Positions 1 to 12,853 of a DNA stretch of 64,000 nucleotides are shown here, one piece after another. Positions within the stretch are counted from its first letter, which is position 1. Every line of letters starts with the position of its first letter. The notes beneath the pieces are model-generated. The model searched no databases. It was not told the origin of the DNA and saw only the letters and a program-made list of their open reading frames with translations. This DNA comes from Steromphala cineraria (taxonomy: Eukaryota > Mollusca > Gastropoda > Trochida > Trochidae), in NCBI GenBank assembly GCA_916613615.1, contig OU744726.1, positions 64,558,987 through 64,622,986 of the forward strand, given 5' to 3'. The position numbers and the translations under genes are program-made.

Positions 1-450
1 CTCAGTTAGATAAATCATTTGACGATGTAACACTACTAAGCATTTGGTGTAAAAGGGATATGAATGGTAATTAAACAATTATTTAGGCGGTATATCAGGT
101 GAATCAATGATGCGTTACTTTCTATGTTTATTGTGTCACAACCGCGCAAGTTTTATGGCCCCTAACCCAGGTGGGTTTTTCACAGCCGATAATTACGCTG
201 TCTTAGTGAAAGGCCAATTAAAGGAGTTTATTTGACAAATTAACAAAAATCTAGTTCCTTTTTTATTTTTTGAAAAATCGAGAAGTGGTACAGTCAAGGT
301 TAGTGGATGTTTAACTTAACGATTGACATGTAAAGTTCATTTCCGGTAAATAATATGCTCACATGGCAATTTAAAGCACGATTTTCTTACTGAAATAAAG
401 GGATCTTACGAAAAGATAAATACGTGTTAACAATTGCTAAATAAATAGAG
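1..450. other. AT-rich intergenic DNA
   Basis: No exon, RNA gene or clear repeat recognised in this stretch. Confidence 0.5.
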
Positions 451-590
451 ATTATTACCCGAGGAAGTGTGTCATATGACTTTTACGAAACGAGTGTGAA
501 ATTTTGTATTCCCCGAGCGAGAGCGAGGGTAATACACAAATTTGCACGAGTTTCGTAAAAGTCATATGACACACTTCCGAGGGTAATAAT
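451..590. repeat. Fold-back element (nested palindrome)
   Basis: Arms beginning ATTATTACCCGAGGAAGTGT and ending in the reverse complement pair over about 140 bp, with a second small palindrome (CCGAGCGAGAGCGAGG) in the centre. It has the form of a fold-back MITE. A similarly built element lies at 4512-4667. Confidence 0.75.
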
Positions 591-1794
591 TTCTTTATTA
601 CCGATTCTATTCCATTCTAAAACGAATGCACAATGTTCGGTTACGTCATGTGAGCCGATTTCCCTTCGAGCGGCCACATTGTATTCCATAATGTTCACAC
701 ATTAAAATGGCCGCTCGAATGTTCAAGTTCAAGGGATCTGACTGATATGACGAAACACAGTGTGTTATAAACATCCAACAAGCAGGTTAATTTCGAATAT
801 GGTATAACTACTGGGTCACTAATTCATCAAACCGTTTAGACACCTTTGAATGAGGCACCATTTTGACAATAAAAATGATCGACACACACAAATATTCCAG
901 TGGACATATTGTATTATGTATATGTATTATGTGTTATGATAGTGTCATGAGTGTGAGACAAGAAGGATTGCTAGCGTATCTCATTCCTACAGTTTAGTAT
1001 TTATTTCAACACCGCTTCAATTCATATTTCTCAAATCTTGATGAAAAACAAATATCAAACTCAATGAATATATTGTATAATTGTCTGCCATATATTTTAT
1101 GTAGCGTATGAAACTTTCTGTTGTTCTGTTAGTGAACGTCACCCATTATTATTTTTGCAAATATATCTTGGAACCGCCTGAGCATAACTTGTTGGCCAAA
1201 CCGATTCATTTATCTTTAATGAAATGAATATGTTTAAACCAAATCAATGAAATCAAAAATAAAAAGAACAATAGAATGTGTTTAAAACATCAAATCAGTG
1301 AATACATTATGAAAAGTGTCATGTTGTTGGGTATGCCAAATGAGGAAGAGGGCTGCAGCTCTAAATTAAATTTTTGTCGAAGATACGTTTTGGCAGTGGT
1401 TCAAACCAAGTATCGATTGTAATATTGTAATGATTAGTACCAGGATCAGCACCTACATATAATCGACCGAAATATTTGAATATATACTTGAGGGAATTGG
1501 ATACCAACTCAAAGGTGTATACACGTGAACTGAATGTAATTGAAAAATTAGTTCATTGTCCATTGTTATCTGAAAACCAGTATAGTATGACTAAATATTG
1601 GTGTAAGCTTTTCGTGTGTGATTATGATATTTTACGTATTTGTTATGAGTATCTGTAAAAGAAGTTGAAAATTTAACCTGTTCAGATTCCCACGTTTCAG
1701 GTTAAACGTATACTGTTATTGTCACTAATTTCATTTAAGTATGATAATAGATTGAATAGATTATTCATCAGTGTTAAAACAATAGGCTTTCTTA
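591..1794. other. Intergenic, nothing recognised
   Basis: AT-rich. Short open frames on both strands show no exon-like composition and no splice-site support. Confidence 0.5.
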
Positions 1795-2044
1795 TACAAT
1801 CATCCATTGTAAGAAAATAAATTATAAAGTTTCACATAAAGACCATTGGCGGTCATTTTTGTATGAACAATTTTAACTCATTTTGTGTAAGAAAACAAGA
1901 ATCAAATGGCTGAACTTTACAAAATATATTTAATTCATAACTGCTTCATTCAGTTAAAACATTTGTCTTTCAATTGGAACCATTTATTTTCATTTTCCTG
2001 ACATCAGCTTATATTCCTCCAAAAAACGTACTACTGTCCCTTTA
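1795..2044 (+). mobile_element. GGGGCAGTAG-family MITE, 5'-truncated copy
   Basis: Shares the internal CATTGGCGG(T/C)CATTTTTGT and the terminal AAAACGTACTACTGTCCCTTTA region with the full copies at 37782-38128 and 42061-42402. Only the right-hand part is recognisable. Confidence 0.65.
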
Positions 2045-2463
2045 AAATATCCTTTATATGTTCATTCCAGAATACGATTTGTCAAACCTTACGCAATTTT
2101 TTAAATACTATAATGTTTATTAAAATCACGCCTCACAACATATAACCTAGTCTTATTCAATTCGAATTGAGTAAAAGAAAATTATTTGTATTGATTACTG
2201 ATAATCACTTCTGGCCGTAACAAGTGAAACGGTTATACCGATGTTGCATATAACTACTACATGTATAGTTTTTACAATTAACATGTTTTATTTGGTCATA
2301 AAACATATGCCTTTTCCATACATATGTAAATCAACCATAACATTGTTTATGCGTTTTCAAATTATAACTGGCGACAAACATATCTGTACAAATTGACTGT
2401 CCTCTTTATATCAACTGATGGGCTTTATAGATCAAATTTTCCTTCTTTCAATGATTCTGAATT

Positions 2464-2668
2464 GACCACGGTCAAACGCGGTCAGAATGCAATCCGATCG
2501 CGGTCAACCGCGGTCCGACTGCATTCTGATCGCGGTCAACTGCAATCAGATTGCAGTTTGATCGCGGTCAACCGCGGTCTGACTGCAATCTGATCGCGGT
2601 CAACCGCGGTCCGACTGCAGTTTGATCGCGGTCAACTGCAATCAGATTGCAGTTTGATCGCGGTAGGT
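2464..2668. repeat. 32-bp GC-rich tandem repeat
   Basis: GATCGCGGTC recurs at 2496, 2528, 2560, 2592, 2624 and 2656, exactly every 32 bp, with units related to GATCGCGGTCAACYGC. CpG-rich and partly self-complementary within otherwise AT-rich DNA. Confidence 0.85.
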
Positions 2669-2949
2669 ACCGGTAAAGATATCTGCAACCGTCTGTACTT
2701 AAGGTTAAACCTCTCATAAATAGTTTTATTTCTCTTTCATAAGTCTTATGGTTTATAGTATCAAACATATCACTTCGGCTAATTATATATTTTTACAAAA
2801 GAAATCACTAAGTAATAGATTCAACAATTTACTTTCGATTTATTAACCAGACCTTCAGTATACCAAAACTAATTCTTAAATTGAATTTTCCCTTCACAGA
2901 TTTTAATTTCTAATACAACGGCTTATATCCATATCCTTCAGTCCAAAGG

Positions 2950-3130
2950 GTGTGACCAGGAGTATATAGACCATGTGTAAGTCCCATTCTGTGATAGTTG
3001 CTGATCCAAGAGAATTTATATAGAGAACTTAAATATTAAAGAAGAAGATGGATTGTATGTCTGAGCGCGTAAGCCCGAGGACTGACATGATGATTACACT
3101 TTAGTCGTGATATTGTGCAACTCTGTACCT
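2950..3130. repeat. Duplicated conserved block D, copy 1
   Basis: About 180 bp closely similar to 9808-10000, in direct orientation. On the minus strand both copies contain an ATG followed by about 18 codons with only a 3-bp length difference (MSVLG…LTRSDIQSIFF). This could be a small duplicated exon or a regulatory block. No function is assigned. Confidence 0.6.
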
Positions 3131-4511
3131 ACTTGATTTATGACCTGCAAGAGCATGCTGTATTCTTTTGGAAATAAGAAAACGATTTTGGCACCTGGGA
3201 TGCTTATTTACGATATGTTATGCTTGCTTCTATAAATGATTAAAGAACATTCTAATCAATGAACATCATATGAGATTAGATGTTGCCCTTTTAGTGATGT
3301 TTCTTGACTTTGCAACTACTTTTGGAAGTGATCTTTGGCAATTATGTGATAATCTATCCAAAATATCATCTTTTTTACATACAGCAACAACATTTGTTCT
3401 TGTAAATTGCATCAGTCGATACGCTGTTATAACAGGACACAAGCTATTAGAATTATCTTCATGTCTCACAAATATTGTGCACAGTTGAACCTGTTTGACA
3501 TTCCAACTGTGATTGCTAAATTCAAAGCTTATATTTTGGCTCACCAAAAATCTATGTAAATTCCTTTCACACTGGTCAATGTTACATGAAACATATGATC
3601 AAATATCAAAATGGCGATTTAAATCAATTTAGATTGATTAAGGTATTTAATTTATAAGTAAGATACTTTACACTAAGTGACAAAAGTATTTTACAGGAAA
3701 ATTAAATTAACACTGTTTGATTGCAAGCAAGGCAGTGAAATATCACTTATCAAAATAATTAAACAACATACCAGGATTAAGTGTATGATCAGCGATGGAA
3801 TACAGAGTTTTATCAGTGAATACACTTAATCAGGTAACAGTGACGATATGTTCTTACCCAAGTGGGCATGATTATTCCGGGTATTAAAGTTTGCATAATG
3901 GTCATTGGAATTACCGTTTTTCTAAAAATAACTCGCATTTTGATTGGTTGACGGAACTTTTTTACACCCATTCATGATTCTCTTTGATCTTATATTTCAG
4001 TCGAAAGATATATATGACAAAAATGATACCTAAGTTGCAAAGGTCACACATTACTACAACATTTTCAAAGGGAAGTCAAGAGCTTTTGATGGTTTTTTTT
4101 GCCGTAAATACTATTTCAAATCTTCAAGGCGGCGCTGTGTGGGAGAGTCGCCAGCCGAACTGTCGTTACGTCATAGCTCTATGACGTCAAACAGTGACGT
4201 CATAACATTCCTCGCTAGGCTTGTCAAACGTAACGAAAGCTAACGACGTCTAACTTTTTCTCTTTGGTTGTGCGCGGTCAATAAATAGATTTGTTTGTCA
4301 TATGAGACAATATGTTTGTGATAAAATGTGACATAAAAGTTATTAACTATTTATAATTAGAGCGTATTTTGCGAACTACTTCGAGCCGCCCATCGTGAAG
4401 TAGTGAGCAACATTATGAATGGCGTATGAGTACAATTTGTACTTTACCGACCGCGCGTAGTTTTTAATGTTGCTCTTTTTTCCCCGTTTTATGCATTAAA
4501 ATGATCTTGGG
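3131..4511. other. Intergenic with TGACGTCA motifs near 4.18-4.20 kb
   Basis: No gene recognised. Two perfect TGACGT(C)A-type sites (CRE/ATF consensus) occur within 25 bp near 4179-4203, beside a GC-richer pocket. Whether they act as a regulatory element is unknown. Confidence 0.4.
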
Positions 4512-4667
4512 TAAGAAAAAGAATAACCAACTCGGTGCTCGGAATTACGGATTATCTGTCCTGAGTTAATTATTGCGATAAACTCCGAGCTTCAGCGAGG
4601 AGTTTGACACAATAATTAACGAGGGACAGATAATCCGTAATTCCTCGCAACTCGTTTATTATTCTTA
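4512..4667. repeat. Fold-back element (nested palindrome)
   Basis: Arms share GAATTACGGATTATCTGTCC and its complement. An inner palindrome AACTCCGAGCTTCAGCGAGGAG lies at the centre. Same architecture as 451-590. Confidence 0.75.
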
Positions 4668-4935
4668 TATTATATTTCACTGTGACCAGTGACGATGTAT
4701 TATATCGCTACTGGCCAAGTGCCGGAACTATTTTCAGTTATGTGAACAAATGGGGGTAACTTTCCTGTGTTAAACTTGTCTTAATTACATATTTAATTAA
4801 AAATCAAATAATAAATAGAATACTTAATTTAGTTTTTCAATTACCAGGTTAATTGAATATCGTGACATGAGTAAACTTTGTCACTCATGAAAAATCAACT
4901 TTACCCATGACACTCGATGAAATAAACTTATTTGA
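4668..4935 (-). mobile_element. Dispersed element family F, reverse copy
   Basis: Reverse-complement relative of 26498-26745: shares TCACTGTGACCAGTGACGAT at one end and TGACACTCGATGAAATAAA at the other. A fragment also occurs at 46791-46845. Non-coding. Confidence 0.65.
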
Positions 4936-5634
4936 AAAACTACATTGAGTATTTTGTATCTATCAGTTCCGGAAATTATCAGCAGTATTTTGAACAAGAT
5001 TAAGATTTTAAATGAGTAAAATAATTTTTTATCTCTTTAACGTAAAATCAGGAAGAAGTCTCAGATAGCTATTGTCATTAGAAGCAGTTGCAGTCACATC
5101 ATTATACAATATCACCCAAATAACAAAAACACACTTTAATGGTGTGCTGTGTTTAAATGCCTCGTTAAATAATGTATTGTGTGAACTCTCACACCTCAGC
5201 GATTGTTTGTGTTACAAACTATAGATTGGAGTTCATGAAGCAGAACATTTAATGTTTTCCAGAAAACTGTATGTTCTTTTCATTTGTGCAAAATGCCTGA
5301 AATATAATGTGTTAAATGAACTTAAAATCCTTCTTGTGTCATGTTATTTATAACTCTAACTTTGTTAAAATTCTGAATCACTATTATCTCGTTTTTGGGA
5401 CATTTTTGATCATTTATTTGATAAAAGCTATTAGTTATTTAAATTCATAAAGAGTTTTTAAAGTCATGACAAAAGTACCTTTAACATTACAACTTTATAC
5501 CATTTCCTACATCTGAAATGTAAAAATCAAGGGCGAAATGGGATCTGCATGTAACATTTAATTTCATTCTTACCCCGAGGACAACAGTTTTAAGTATTAC
5601 TTCATTAAACAAAAGGAAGTATATTATTCCGTCC

Positions 5635-5850
5635 AAGTAGTCTATAATTTGTCAAATCTATATATTCTTAATGTCTCAATCTTCTCCTTGGGGAGCCTGC
5701 TAATGGGAAATTTGCCACTGAATGATACATATGATCCACTCTCAACTTCATCATGGCGTCTTGCTGACAGAGATATCCCTTGAGAATATCTTTAAACGTT
5801 GCTATTAATCTAGGATGGATTGCACTTAATATCAGTTTCCACGGGGAAGA
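5635..5850. repeat. Duplicated conserved block E, copy 1
   Basis: About 200 bp closely similar to 11140-11360. The core of about 90 bp (from CATCATGGCGTCTTGCTGAC on) is nearly identical. The minus strand is open here in one frame, but copy 2 carries a stop in that frame. Confidence 0.6.
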
Positions 5851-6349
5851 TTACAAAGATGTGAACAAATGAAGATATTGTGTTATTGGCAGATTATGAA
5901 AAGTTTTTGTTTCTTATAGTCAAATATTATTGCAAGTGATCTGCTTTTAAACTACGCAATGTTTTCCGATGACAATAATAGCATAACATAAAAATATATG
6001 TATTAGCAGCAAAAATTATTATAAAATACACATTGACAGATGTGTGCGGATTCTGTCCGTGCTTAGTGTTTTCACGTTCATTATTTTAAGCAAACAACAA
6101 AGGTTTAAACCAATGACATACACAAAACTAACAGTGACATCAATGAACTAATTTTCTATGGCATATGTCAATTCGAACACTAAACCATTTAGACACGTTT
6201 AACATTGCCTCCTGCATAATGTTCGTCCTCCTTTCAGATATTGCTACCTGTACATTGAAATGCTGAATAAGTTGTGAAACGTCTCCTTCATTATGAACCC
6301 GATTTACAGGTCATTTAAACCTGGTGGTAATGATCATGTTCATTAATTT

Positions 6350-6590
6350 CATCATTTCCTAAAATGTACTTATGGCTAACAAGAAGACATACGTGTAGCT
6401 TACATCCTCATGTGAAGTGACATCTGATACAGACTGTTTCAAAATGGTTCTTGTCCATGATAACATATCATAAAGATGACTTTGTTTCATCATTTCCTAA
6501 AATGTACTTTTGGCCAACAAGAACAGATAGCTTTCATCCTCACGTGAACCATCATTTGGGATACAGACTGGTTAAAAATAGTTCCTGTTC
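6350..6590. repeat. Diverged tandem duplication (~130 bp units)
   Basis: TTTCATCATTTCCTAAAATG recurs at about 6347 and 6486, followed each time by related text (AACAAGAA…ACATCCTCATGTGAA / TTTCATCCTCACGTGAA). Two old tandem copies. Confidence 0.6.
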
Positions 6591-7169
6591 ATATTGTATA
6601 TAAATATAATAAATTAAAAAAGTTGAAACCTTTTGTAGAAAAACAACTGGCATCCCATCTTGACAAAAACATGGAAATGAAAATGGTAATGTTGATATAA
6701 GCTTAACCTTAACTTTAACTAGCTCATAAACGGGTAGTGAGTGGAATGAAGTTTGAATCCAGCTATCGAAGAGCGAAAGCAAAAACATGTTACTGTGTAA
6801 AATATTTCAAAGCTACTGTACTATAGAAAAGATCTGGTTGCGTGAGGCCCGACCTTATCTTACCATGATATAATCTCCTTCTCATCTTTGATAACTGCTT
6901 TGACAGTTTTGTGTTAACAGTCACTCAACATGCAATGTAAACAAATTATACTACTTGGTTCTCAAATAGGCTGCCACAAGTTAAGTTAACATGAATGACA
7001 ACCTGCACGCGATCATCTAAAAACGGATATTGTTTAATATAAAGGTGTTTTAAATGTACAAAAGCACGTTGTTTTAGCTAAGAAAGTAAATGTTACCAAT
7101 TGCGTGAAATTTTTATCAAATCAAATAGTAGGAAGTCAATTAAACTTCGTTAATCAGTTTAGCTATCTA

Positions 7170-7318
7170 GTCACGAATTGAGGTGTTCACACAGAAATGG
7201 TCAGAAGCAGTTTCTGCTACAGTTAATCAATTCGGATAATAAAATGTTTGACTCCCTGAAGATCTACATTTTGCATTAACTGATACTATTAACTAAATTC
7301 TATAAACGTGCTACTTTA
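7170..7318 (-). mobile_element. GGGGCAGTAG-family MITE, partial reverse copy
   Basis: Matches the right part of the element at 35296-35661: AGGTGTTCACACA(G/A)AA…, TGCATTAACTGATA and AACGTGCTACTTTA. Reverse orientation relative to 37782-38128. Confidence 0.55.
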
Positions 7319-7499
7319 TATATTCATGATTCGTGATTCTTACAGTAGTAGGTAAACAGTTGTATATCAGTACGAATTATATTTTACAGGCATTGTGTTT
7401 TTGACAATTTGACTGTAACTGTTTAGGCAACATGTCAAAATAGTTATAACATGTCACTGAAGTGGTGTGAATCAGTAATCTTGTGGCTCAATTAGCAAA

Positions 7500-8072
7500 A
7501 AAGTATGATGCAATGAAGAAGGTTTTAATTCCAAGAGAAAAGTATTTTTCAATAAATGCCAGACTGAAGAACATGAAACTGACTTAAAGACAAATAGTGA
7601 CTATTATCTTTTGAACAAATATGAATATATATATATGAATGTGGCAAAATTAAAAAACTGATCAAAAAGCATGAACATGGTGACTCGACAGAAATATTCT
7701 GTCAATATTGAAGAAACATATGATGTCCGAACACACGTATCATTTGGTCACGGTGGAAGATACAGAATGCTTAAGGAATTTGCAAAGAAATATGTTAATG
7801 TAGCACGTGAGTCGATTGAACTTTTCAAATCATTACTCCTTGACTGTCAGAAGAAGTGAAAGCGACCAAGAACGAAAGGTGTTGTAAGGCCAATCCTTAC
7901 AAAGGAATTTTCATCATGTAGACAAGTGGATCTATTCGACATGTAGTCACTTCCACAAGGTAATTTCAAGTGGATAATGGTTTATCAGGATCATTTGACA
8001 AAAGTCTTAGAGGCTCTGACATCAAAGCCTGCTTTTGAAGTGGTATACCAACAATGTCTTGATGCTCTGGAA
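7500..8072 (+). pseudogene. Decayed KRBA2-like integrase (transposon-derived)
   Basis: Fragments in changing frames resemble the KRBA2/SCAND3-type integrase group. Visible pieces are an N-terminal KKVLIPREKYF; an H2C2-type zinc region (H…H…C with THVSFGHGGRYRMLKEFAKK, then LLLDCQKK); a PILTKEF…VDLFDM segment; and YQDHLTK in the catalytic core. Several in-frame stops (after CQKK and after DLFDM) and at least one frameshift upstream make it non-functional. Family assignment is from memory of motif order, not from a search. Confidence 0.7.
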
Positions 8073-8640
8073 TAAAACATCAATTCATTAAAAAAATCGC
8101 TTCTCATATATAGGCAAATGACTGAATAAAGTAGTCAGTTTGTAAAATGTCTGGTGGTCACAGTCATTTGATTAAATGACTAAATCGTTCAGGCATTTGG
8201 CAAAATGACTGATTTGACATATTGACTGTAACATATACATGCTTATTCATAGCACAGTGTGTATTAGGTTAAACTTCATTTAATAATCAACCATAGAAAT
8301 ATTCAATATATTATTTGATTAAAGATCTTCATTATACAGTTAATTTCAAAACTTGAAATCCACTTACTGATAATGTTATCAATTTTGTAACCTTTAAATG
8401 ATTTTCTGTCACTTATGATCAGATGAACAAGAATATGATCATTAAACGTGAAAGCTGATATCTGGAAAGTCGATAATGATACTAATCAAAAATCAAATTT
8501 CAGTTATTGGATCAGAGTATTTAAATGAAAAATGTTGCTTATTTTATTTGCAACAGCAAAAAAGTTTACCAGCAAAAATATTTCATTAATTTGATTTTTG
8601 TTAAGTAAAAATCTCATATTGGAAAACTTAAACTAAATCT

Positions 8641-9468
8641 ATACTACTCAAAAAAAGAAACGCATAGCAAAAGTTTTCAATGTAACATTTTAAAAAAATG
8701 AAACGGACCTTTACCTCTAAGCAGCTTGTCTTTGAAAACACTTTCTCCAGCTATTTCCGAGCATGGATCCTTTGTCATTAAAAACGTGATTCAATTAAGT
8801 TCCCTGTTTTTGGATAAAGTCAATAATGCCCGAAATTGAAAACATAATGTTGCATAGACATTCCAACATTTAAAAAAATCAAAACCAGTGTTTTCGTGGT
8901 TAGAACATCAACTGGCATTTTGTGCTTTCTGAAATAAGGTCTTCCCTCCACAAACTGAAGTTCAACAGTAAAATGCCATGAAACAGTTCGAGAGCTGTAA
9001 GCTGTACATATACAACCAAAGATTTCAACAATATCCAATGTGTTTCTGGGTACATTAAGAAGGATTTGGCGATGGTTTCACCTGCATTGGATAACACTTG
9101 ATTGTTCTTGGTAATGAAGACTCTGGGTAACCACGCCCATCCGGGATACAACTGTCTGTCTTGGTTACTTATGTAACATGCTAGGGAGGTTTGGGGAAGA
9201 ATATCAGAACATTTAAAGACATTCTCACAGGACTTTTGTCCAGTGTACGGGACGAGAAGGTCAGGGTTAAAATGTCCCTATTTGAGATCGTTCAAGATAT
9301 TGACTGCTAACAGAGTGTGACTTTTGACACACGCTATTTACTCTGCACAGGTTGCTACTTTCACTGGACAATACATTTCGAAAAATGCTTTCCAAACTCT
9401 GGCCACAATCCCCAATGCTAAAGGATTAAATCTGTTTTTAGCTATGCGTTTCCTTGTTTGAATAGTAT
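8641..9468. mobile_element. Non-autonomous DNA transposon with ~32-bp TIRs
   Basis: Left end ATACTACTCAAAAAAAGAAA continuing CGCATAGCAAAA; the right end is its imperfect inverse (…GCTATGCGTTTCCTTGTTTG…). Flanking TA is compatible with a Tc1/mariner-type target. About 830 bp with no recognisable transposase. Confidence 0.65.
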
Positions 9469-9807
9469 ATTGATAAAGTGTTTATGTTCATGCAGGGAAC
9501 CGTTCTTGATATATAAGACAATATTTAAACAAGGCAATTGTCATCTAATCTGCGCTCATTTCATAAACGAAAACGATACAAATCGAGGTAAAACTGTTTG
9601 TCATAATTTTTTAGTTTTATGATGAAAATGGGTTTCTCAATATCACAGCTATATTGTTTAATCAAATAATCCCTTTTATCAATTTGTGATAAATAGTGTA
9701 CGCAAAATGTTTTTGATGCTTTTGGGAGCTTAAACAAATATCCAGCAACAGTTCCTCTCTGTTAGGAAGGTTTTCACCTATAACTATGAAGGCATCAGAT
9801 CGTAAAG

Positions 9808-10010
9808 GTTGTGACCAAGAGCAAGTAGACCATGTATAAGACCCATTCTGTGATAGTTGCTGATCTGAAAGTATTTATATCGAGAACTATTTAATGTTGC
9901 GGAAGAAGATGGATTGTATGTCTGAGCGCGTAAGTCGGCCGAGGACTGACATGATGATTACACTTTAGTAGCGATATTGTGCCACTCGCCATCTACTTTA
10001 CCTCATGACA
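9808..10010. repeat. Duplicated conserved block D, copy 2
   Basis: Counterpart of 2950-3130, about 6.85 kb away in direct orientation. See copy 1. Confidence 0.6.
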
Positions 10011-11139
10011 TTCACGAGTAGGCTTCTATCAATAGAAAAGGAGAAAAGGGTTTTACACCAAAATAAGACGATTATTCAGCTACTGTAAAGGTCCTTAGAA
10101 AATGATTTATGAATATTTCAATATTGTAAGAAATCAATCATTGAGCTTCAAAAGTTCACAGCTTTCATTTTTACAATGAAATGATTTAAAATGCTTACCA
10201 AATATGGTGTACAGTACAACAATATTTTTTATCATGACTCAGTGATCCCTGCATCTCTGGATAATGCTACATAAGAAGACTGTTTGTGAAAACCTCTAGG
10301 GTTTTAATGATTTACTTGAAAAAATATCAGAATCACGTTTATTTCAGTATTTCAGTCCACATGGCCCAAAGTGCAATTGTAAGAGAAAATAAATACATTT
10401 GTCATATGACCACCACATGATTAATGATTTATTCTTTCTTTCGATATGAAATGAGGACACATACGTTGGAAGATTTGTCACAAAATGCTTAAATGAGGTA
10501 TTCACCTGTTTGAAGAATAAAATATTGCATGAAGAAATCGATTTCTTACATTGCACATATGTTTCATCAACTGATGAAATATATTTCTAATAAAGAACAA
10601 ATTAAAAGGTGTGATGGTTTACATTTTTGTATATATTTTAGTTATGTTTAGACACAGATTAAAGCATACACGATTATGTTGGTTTACGCACAAACCGTTG
10701 CATCAAAATCGTGTCATAAAGAGGTTTTGTTTTTGAGATTGTTAAAACATGTTGAGGGCTGTAGAACATAATACAACTCTTTCTCATGTACTCAAGTTAA
10801 TTTATAAGAGAGAATAATTATTCCAGCCATCTTCGATACTCATTGTAATGATGAATGATGATCTTTCACTTTTGTAACAGTTCAATCGAAGCACGTTCTT
10901 ATTCGCACTGTTTGCTTTCTATTAGGTAGTCATTTTATAAGTCCATATTATAATACAATGGAGAATCGGCACGTCTAACTATTGGAGCCTTGTACAACTC
11001 ACAGTCACCTTAGATAGGCAATATGTCATTATCAAATTTATGATATACATTATCATAAAGTTAACATAATTTTATATCACTTACCCAAGTAGAAAAAAAA
11101 GGAAGTATCAATTGCATTGGGCTAAATGGAAATGTATTG
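10011..11139. other. Intergenic, nothing recognised
   Basis: AT-rich with short chance open frames on both strands. No splice-supported exon or repeat family noticed. Confidence 0.5.
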
Positions 11140-11370
11140 TTCTCGTTTCGTCCAAGTTGTCTATAATCGTTAAGAAGATATCCTTTATCTTTAACTATGT
11201 TCCTTAGGGAGCCTGAAATTGAGAAATTTGCCACTGAATGATACATATGATCCTTTCTCTACTTCATCATGGCGTCTTGCTGACAGAGATATCCCTTGAG
11301 AATATCCTTAAACGTTGCTATTAATCTAGGATGGATTACGCTCAAGATCAGTGTCTATAGGAAAGATTAT
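11140..11370. repeat. Duplicated conserved block E, copy 2
   Basis: Counterpart of 5635-5850, direct orientation. D and E occur in the same order in both sets (D-E-D-E), suggesting an old tandem duplication of a few kb. Confidence 0.6.
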
Positions 11371-12468
11371 GATAGGGTATACAAAAGGAGAAATTTGATA
11401 TTTTCCCCTATGCTTTTGTGTAAGATGCTAATAATCAATCCCTTGAAACTTTAACACTTGTTCTGTCTTATGTTCTATTAAAAAGGAAAGCGTTTTGGGT
11501 CATAATGGCTTTTCAGTTTTCTACAATAACATTTCTTTTTTTTAATGTTTTTTCGAGGCCACAGGATCATAGTACATTACATTTCAAAATTGCAGAAACA
11601 ATTAAAGTGATAAATACAATAACATTTCTGAACATACATGTAATGTAAAGCATCATAACTGTCACAAAAAAAGTTTCTTTAAATTCTCCTATCCATAAAT
11701 TTAAGGAAATTCCAAAATGACTATTTCTTTAAATGTGCTTTTCCAAATCATTACCAGATATTTGTTATAGATCTAGTTAAGAACTAGATTAGATTAAATT
11801 GACTTTTTAAAAAATGATGTTGAATTTATTATTGGGCATTTGAAGTATCTTGTATTTTGGACGGTGACGTTGTTTGCGATGATTAATAGTCAGTTTAGAA
11901 TAACGTTAAATGTTTGTCAGTTTTCTTAATTGTTGATAACTAGTAATTTACTGACACAAACATTTCTTTTCCTGTACCGTTAAAATTTGTAGAACAGGTC
12001 GGATTCTTTATTCTTTATCATTTGAGAAGATAAATGACAACGACATAATCAAATAATGTTTATTAGAAAAAAACATTGATATGTCAATCAAACATTCATA
12101 ATAAAAACAATATTATATTTTCAAATAGAAATGCTATACTCCATGCTTCAGATCGTTTTCTCTTAACCATTTGAACAGGCAAGTGAGAAGAAACTGACAA
12201 TGATTTTTTCTTTAATTACAGCTGTTTACATAATTGAATTACAAATCTAGTAATTCAATCAGGAAATTGATACTCTAAATACATGTTATTTCATTAATCC
12301 GTGTAATGGCGCTGTAAAGATAATTCATATTTTTCAAATACACGTATCAACAGATGCTGACATCACCTTCGTTTACCCACATCTTTTTTTCTGTCATCAT
12401 TTCCGATAGCATGTCTATATCCTATTTTGAAATTGAACAAAACTAACATTTCAAACTTTTATTCAGCG
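11371..12468. other. Intergenic, nothing recognised
   Basis: AT-rich DNA without an exon-like frame or a repeat I could pair. Confidence 0.5.
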
Positions 12469-12722
12469 ACATCTTCCTATGCAAAGCATAAAATACCAGT
12501 TTTCGAACTGTCAGTTTTATGCCTTGCTGCTGATCCTCGAATTTCCTGTGCTTGCTCTCTACTTTACTTGTAGAGAAGGCAATAATCCAATCAGAAAGTA
12601 ACTGGAGGTTGCTAACAATCGCCTGTAGGGGCGCTGATATCAGCACAGAACATTCAAGGGTCTGCAGCAAGGCATAAAACTGATGGTTCGGAAACTGGCG
12701 TTTTAGGCTTTAAGGAAGATGG
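12469..12722. mobile_element. Fold-back MITE, CAGCAAGGCATAAAA family, copy 1
   Basis: Inverted arms ATCTTCCTATGCAAAGC…/…GCTTTAAGGAAGAT and TATGCCTTGCTGC/GCAGCAAGGCATA, about 250 bp. Same family as 49143-49337, but with a longer centre and more mismatches between arms. Confidence 0.75.
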
Positions 12723-12853
12723 TTTAACGAGGGTATGTCATTAAAAACTTGCAAACTCGATCGTTTACATAAACGTATCAAATTCGAAACACTTTACAAG
12801 ACTTGACAACATTCCCCTTCTGTATTACAGGACGAGTTCACATTCATTAATCA

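Noticed and set aside
7671..7859. A short intact gene
   Set aside because: It is the zinc-region fragment of a decayed integrase; related sequence continues past its stop and before its ATG.
8820..9151. Protein-coding gene inside the TIR element at 8641-9468
   Set aside because: Overlapping frames show no transposase motifs (no DDE/DDD pattern or helix-turn-helix that I can see).
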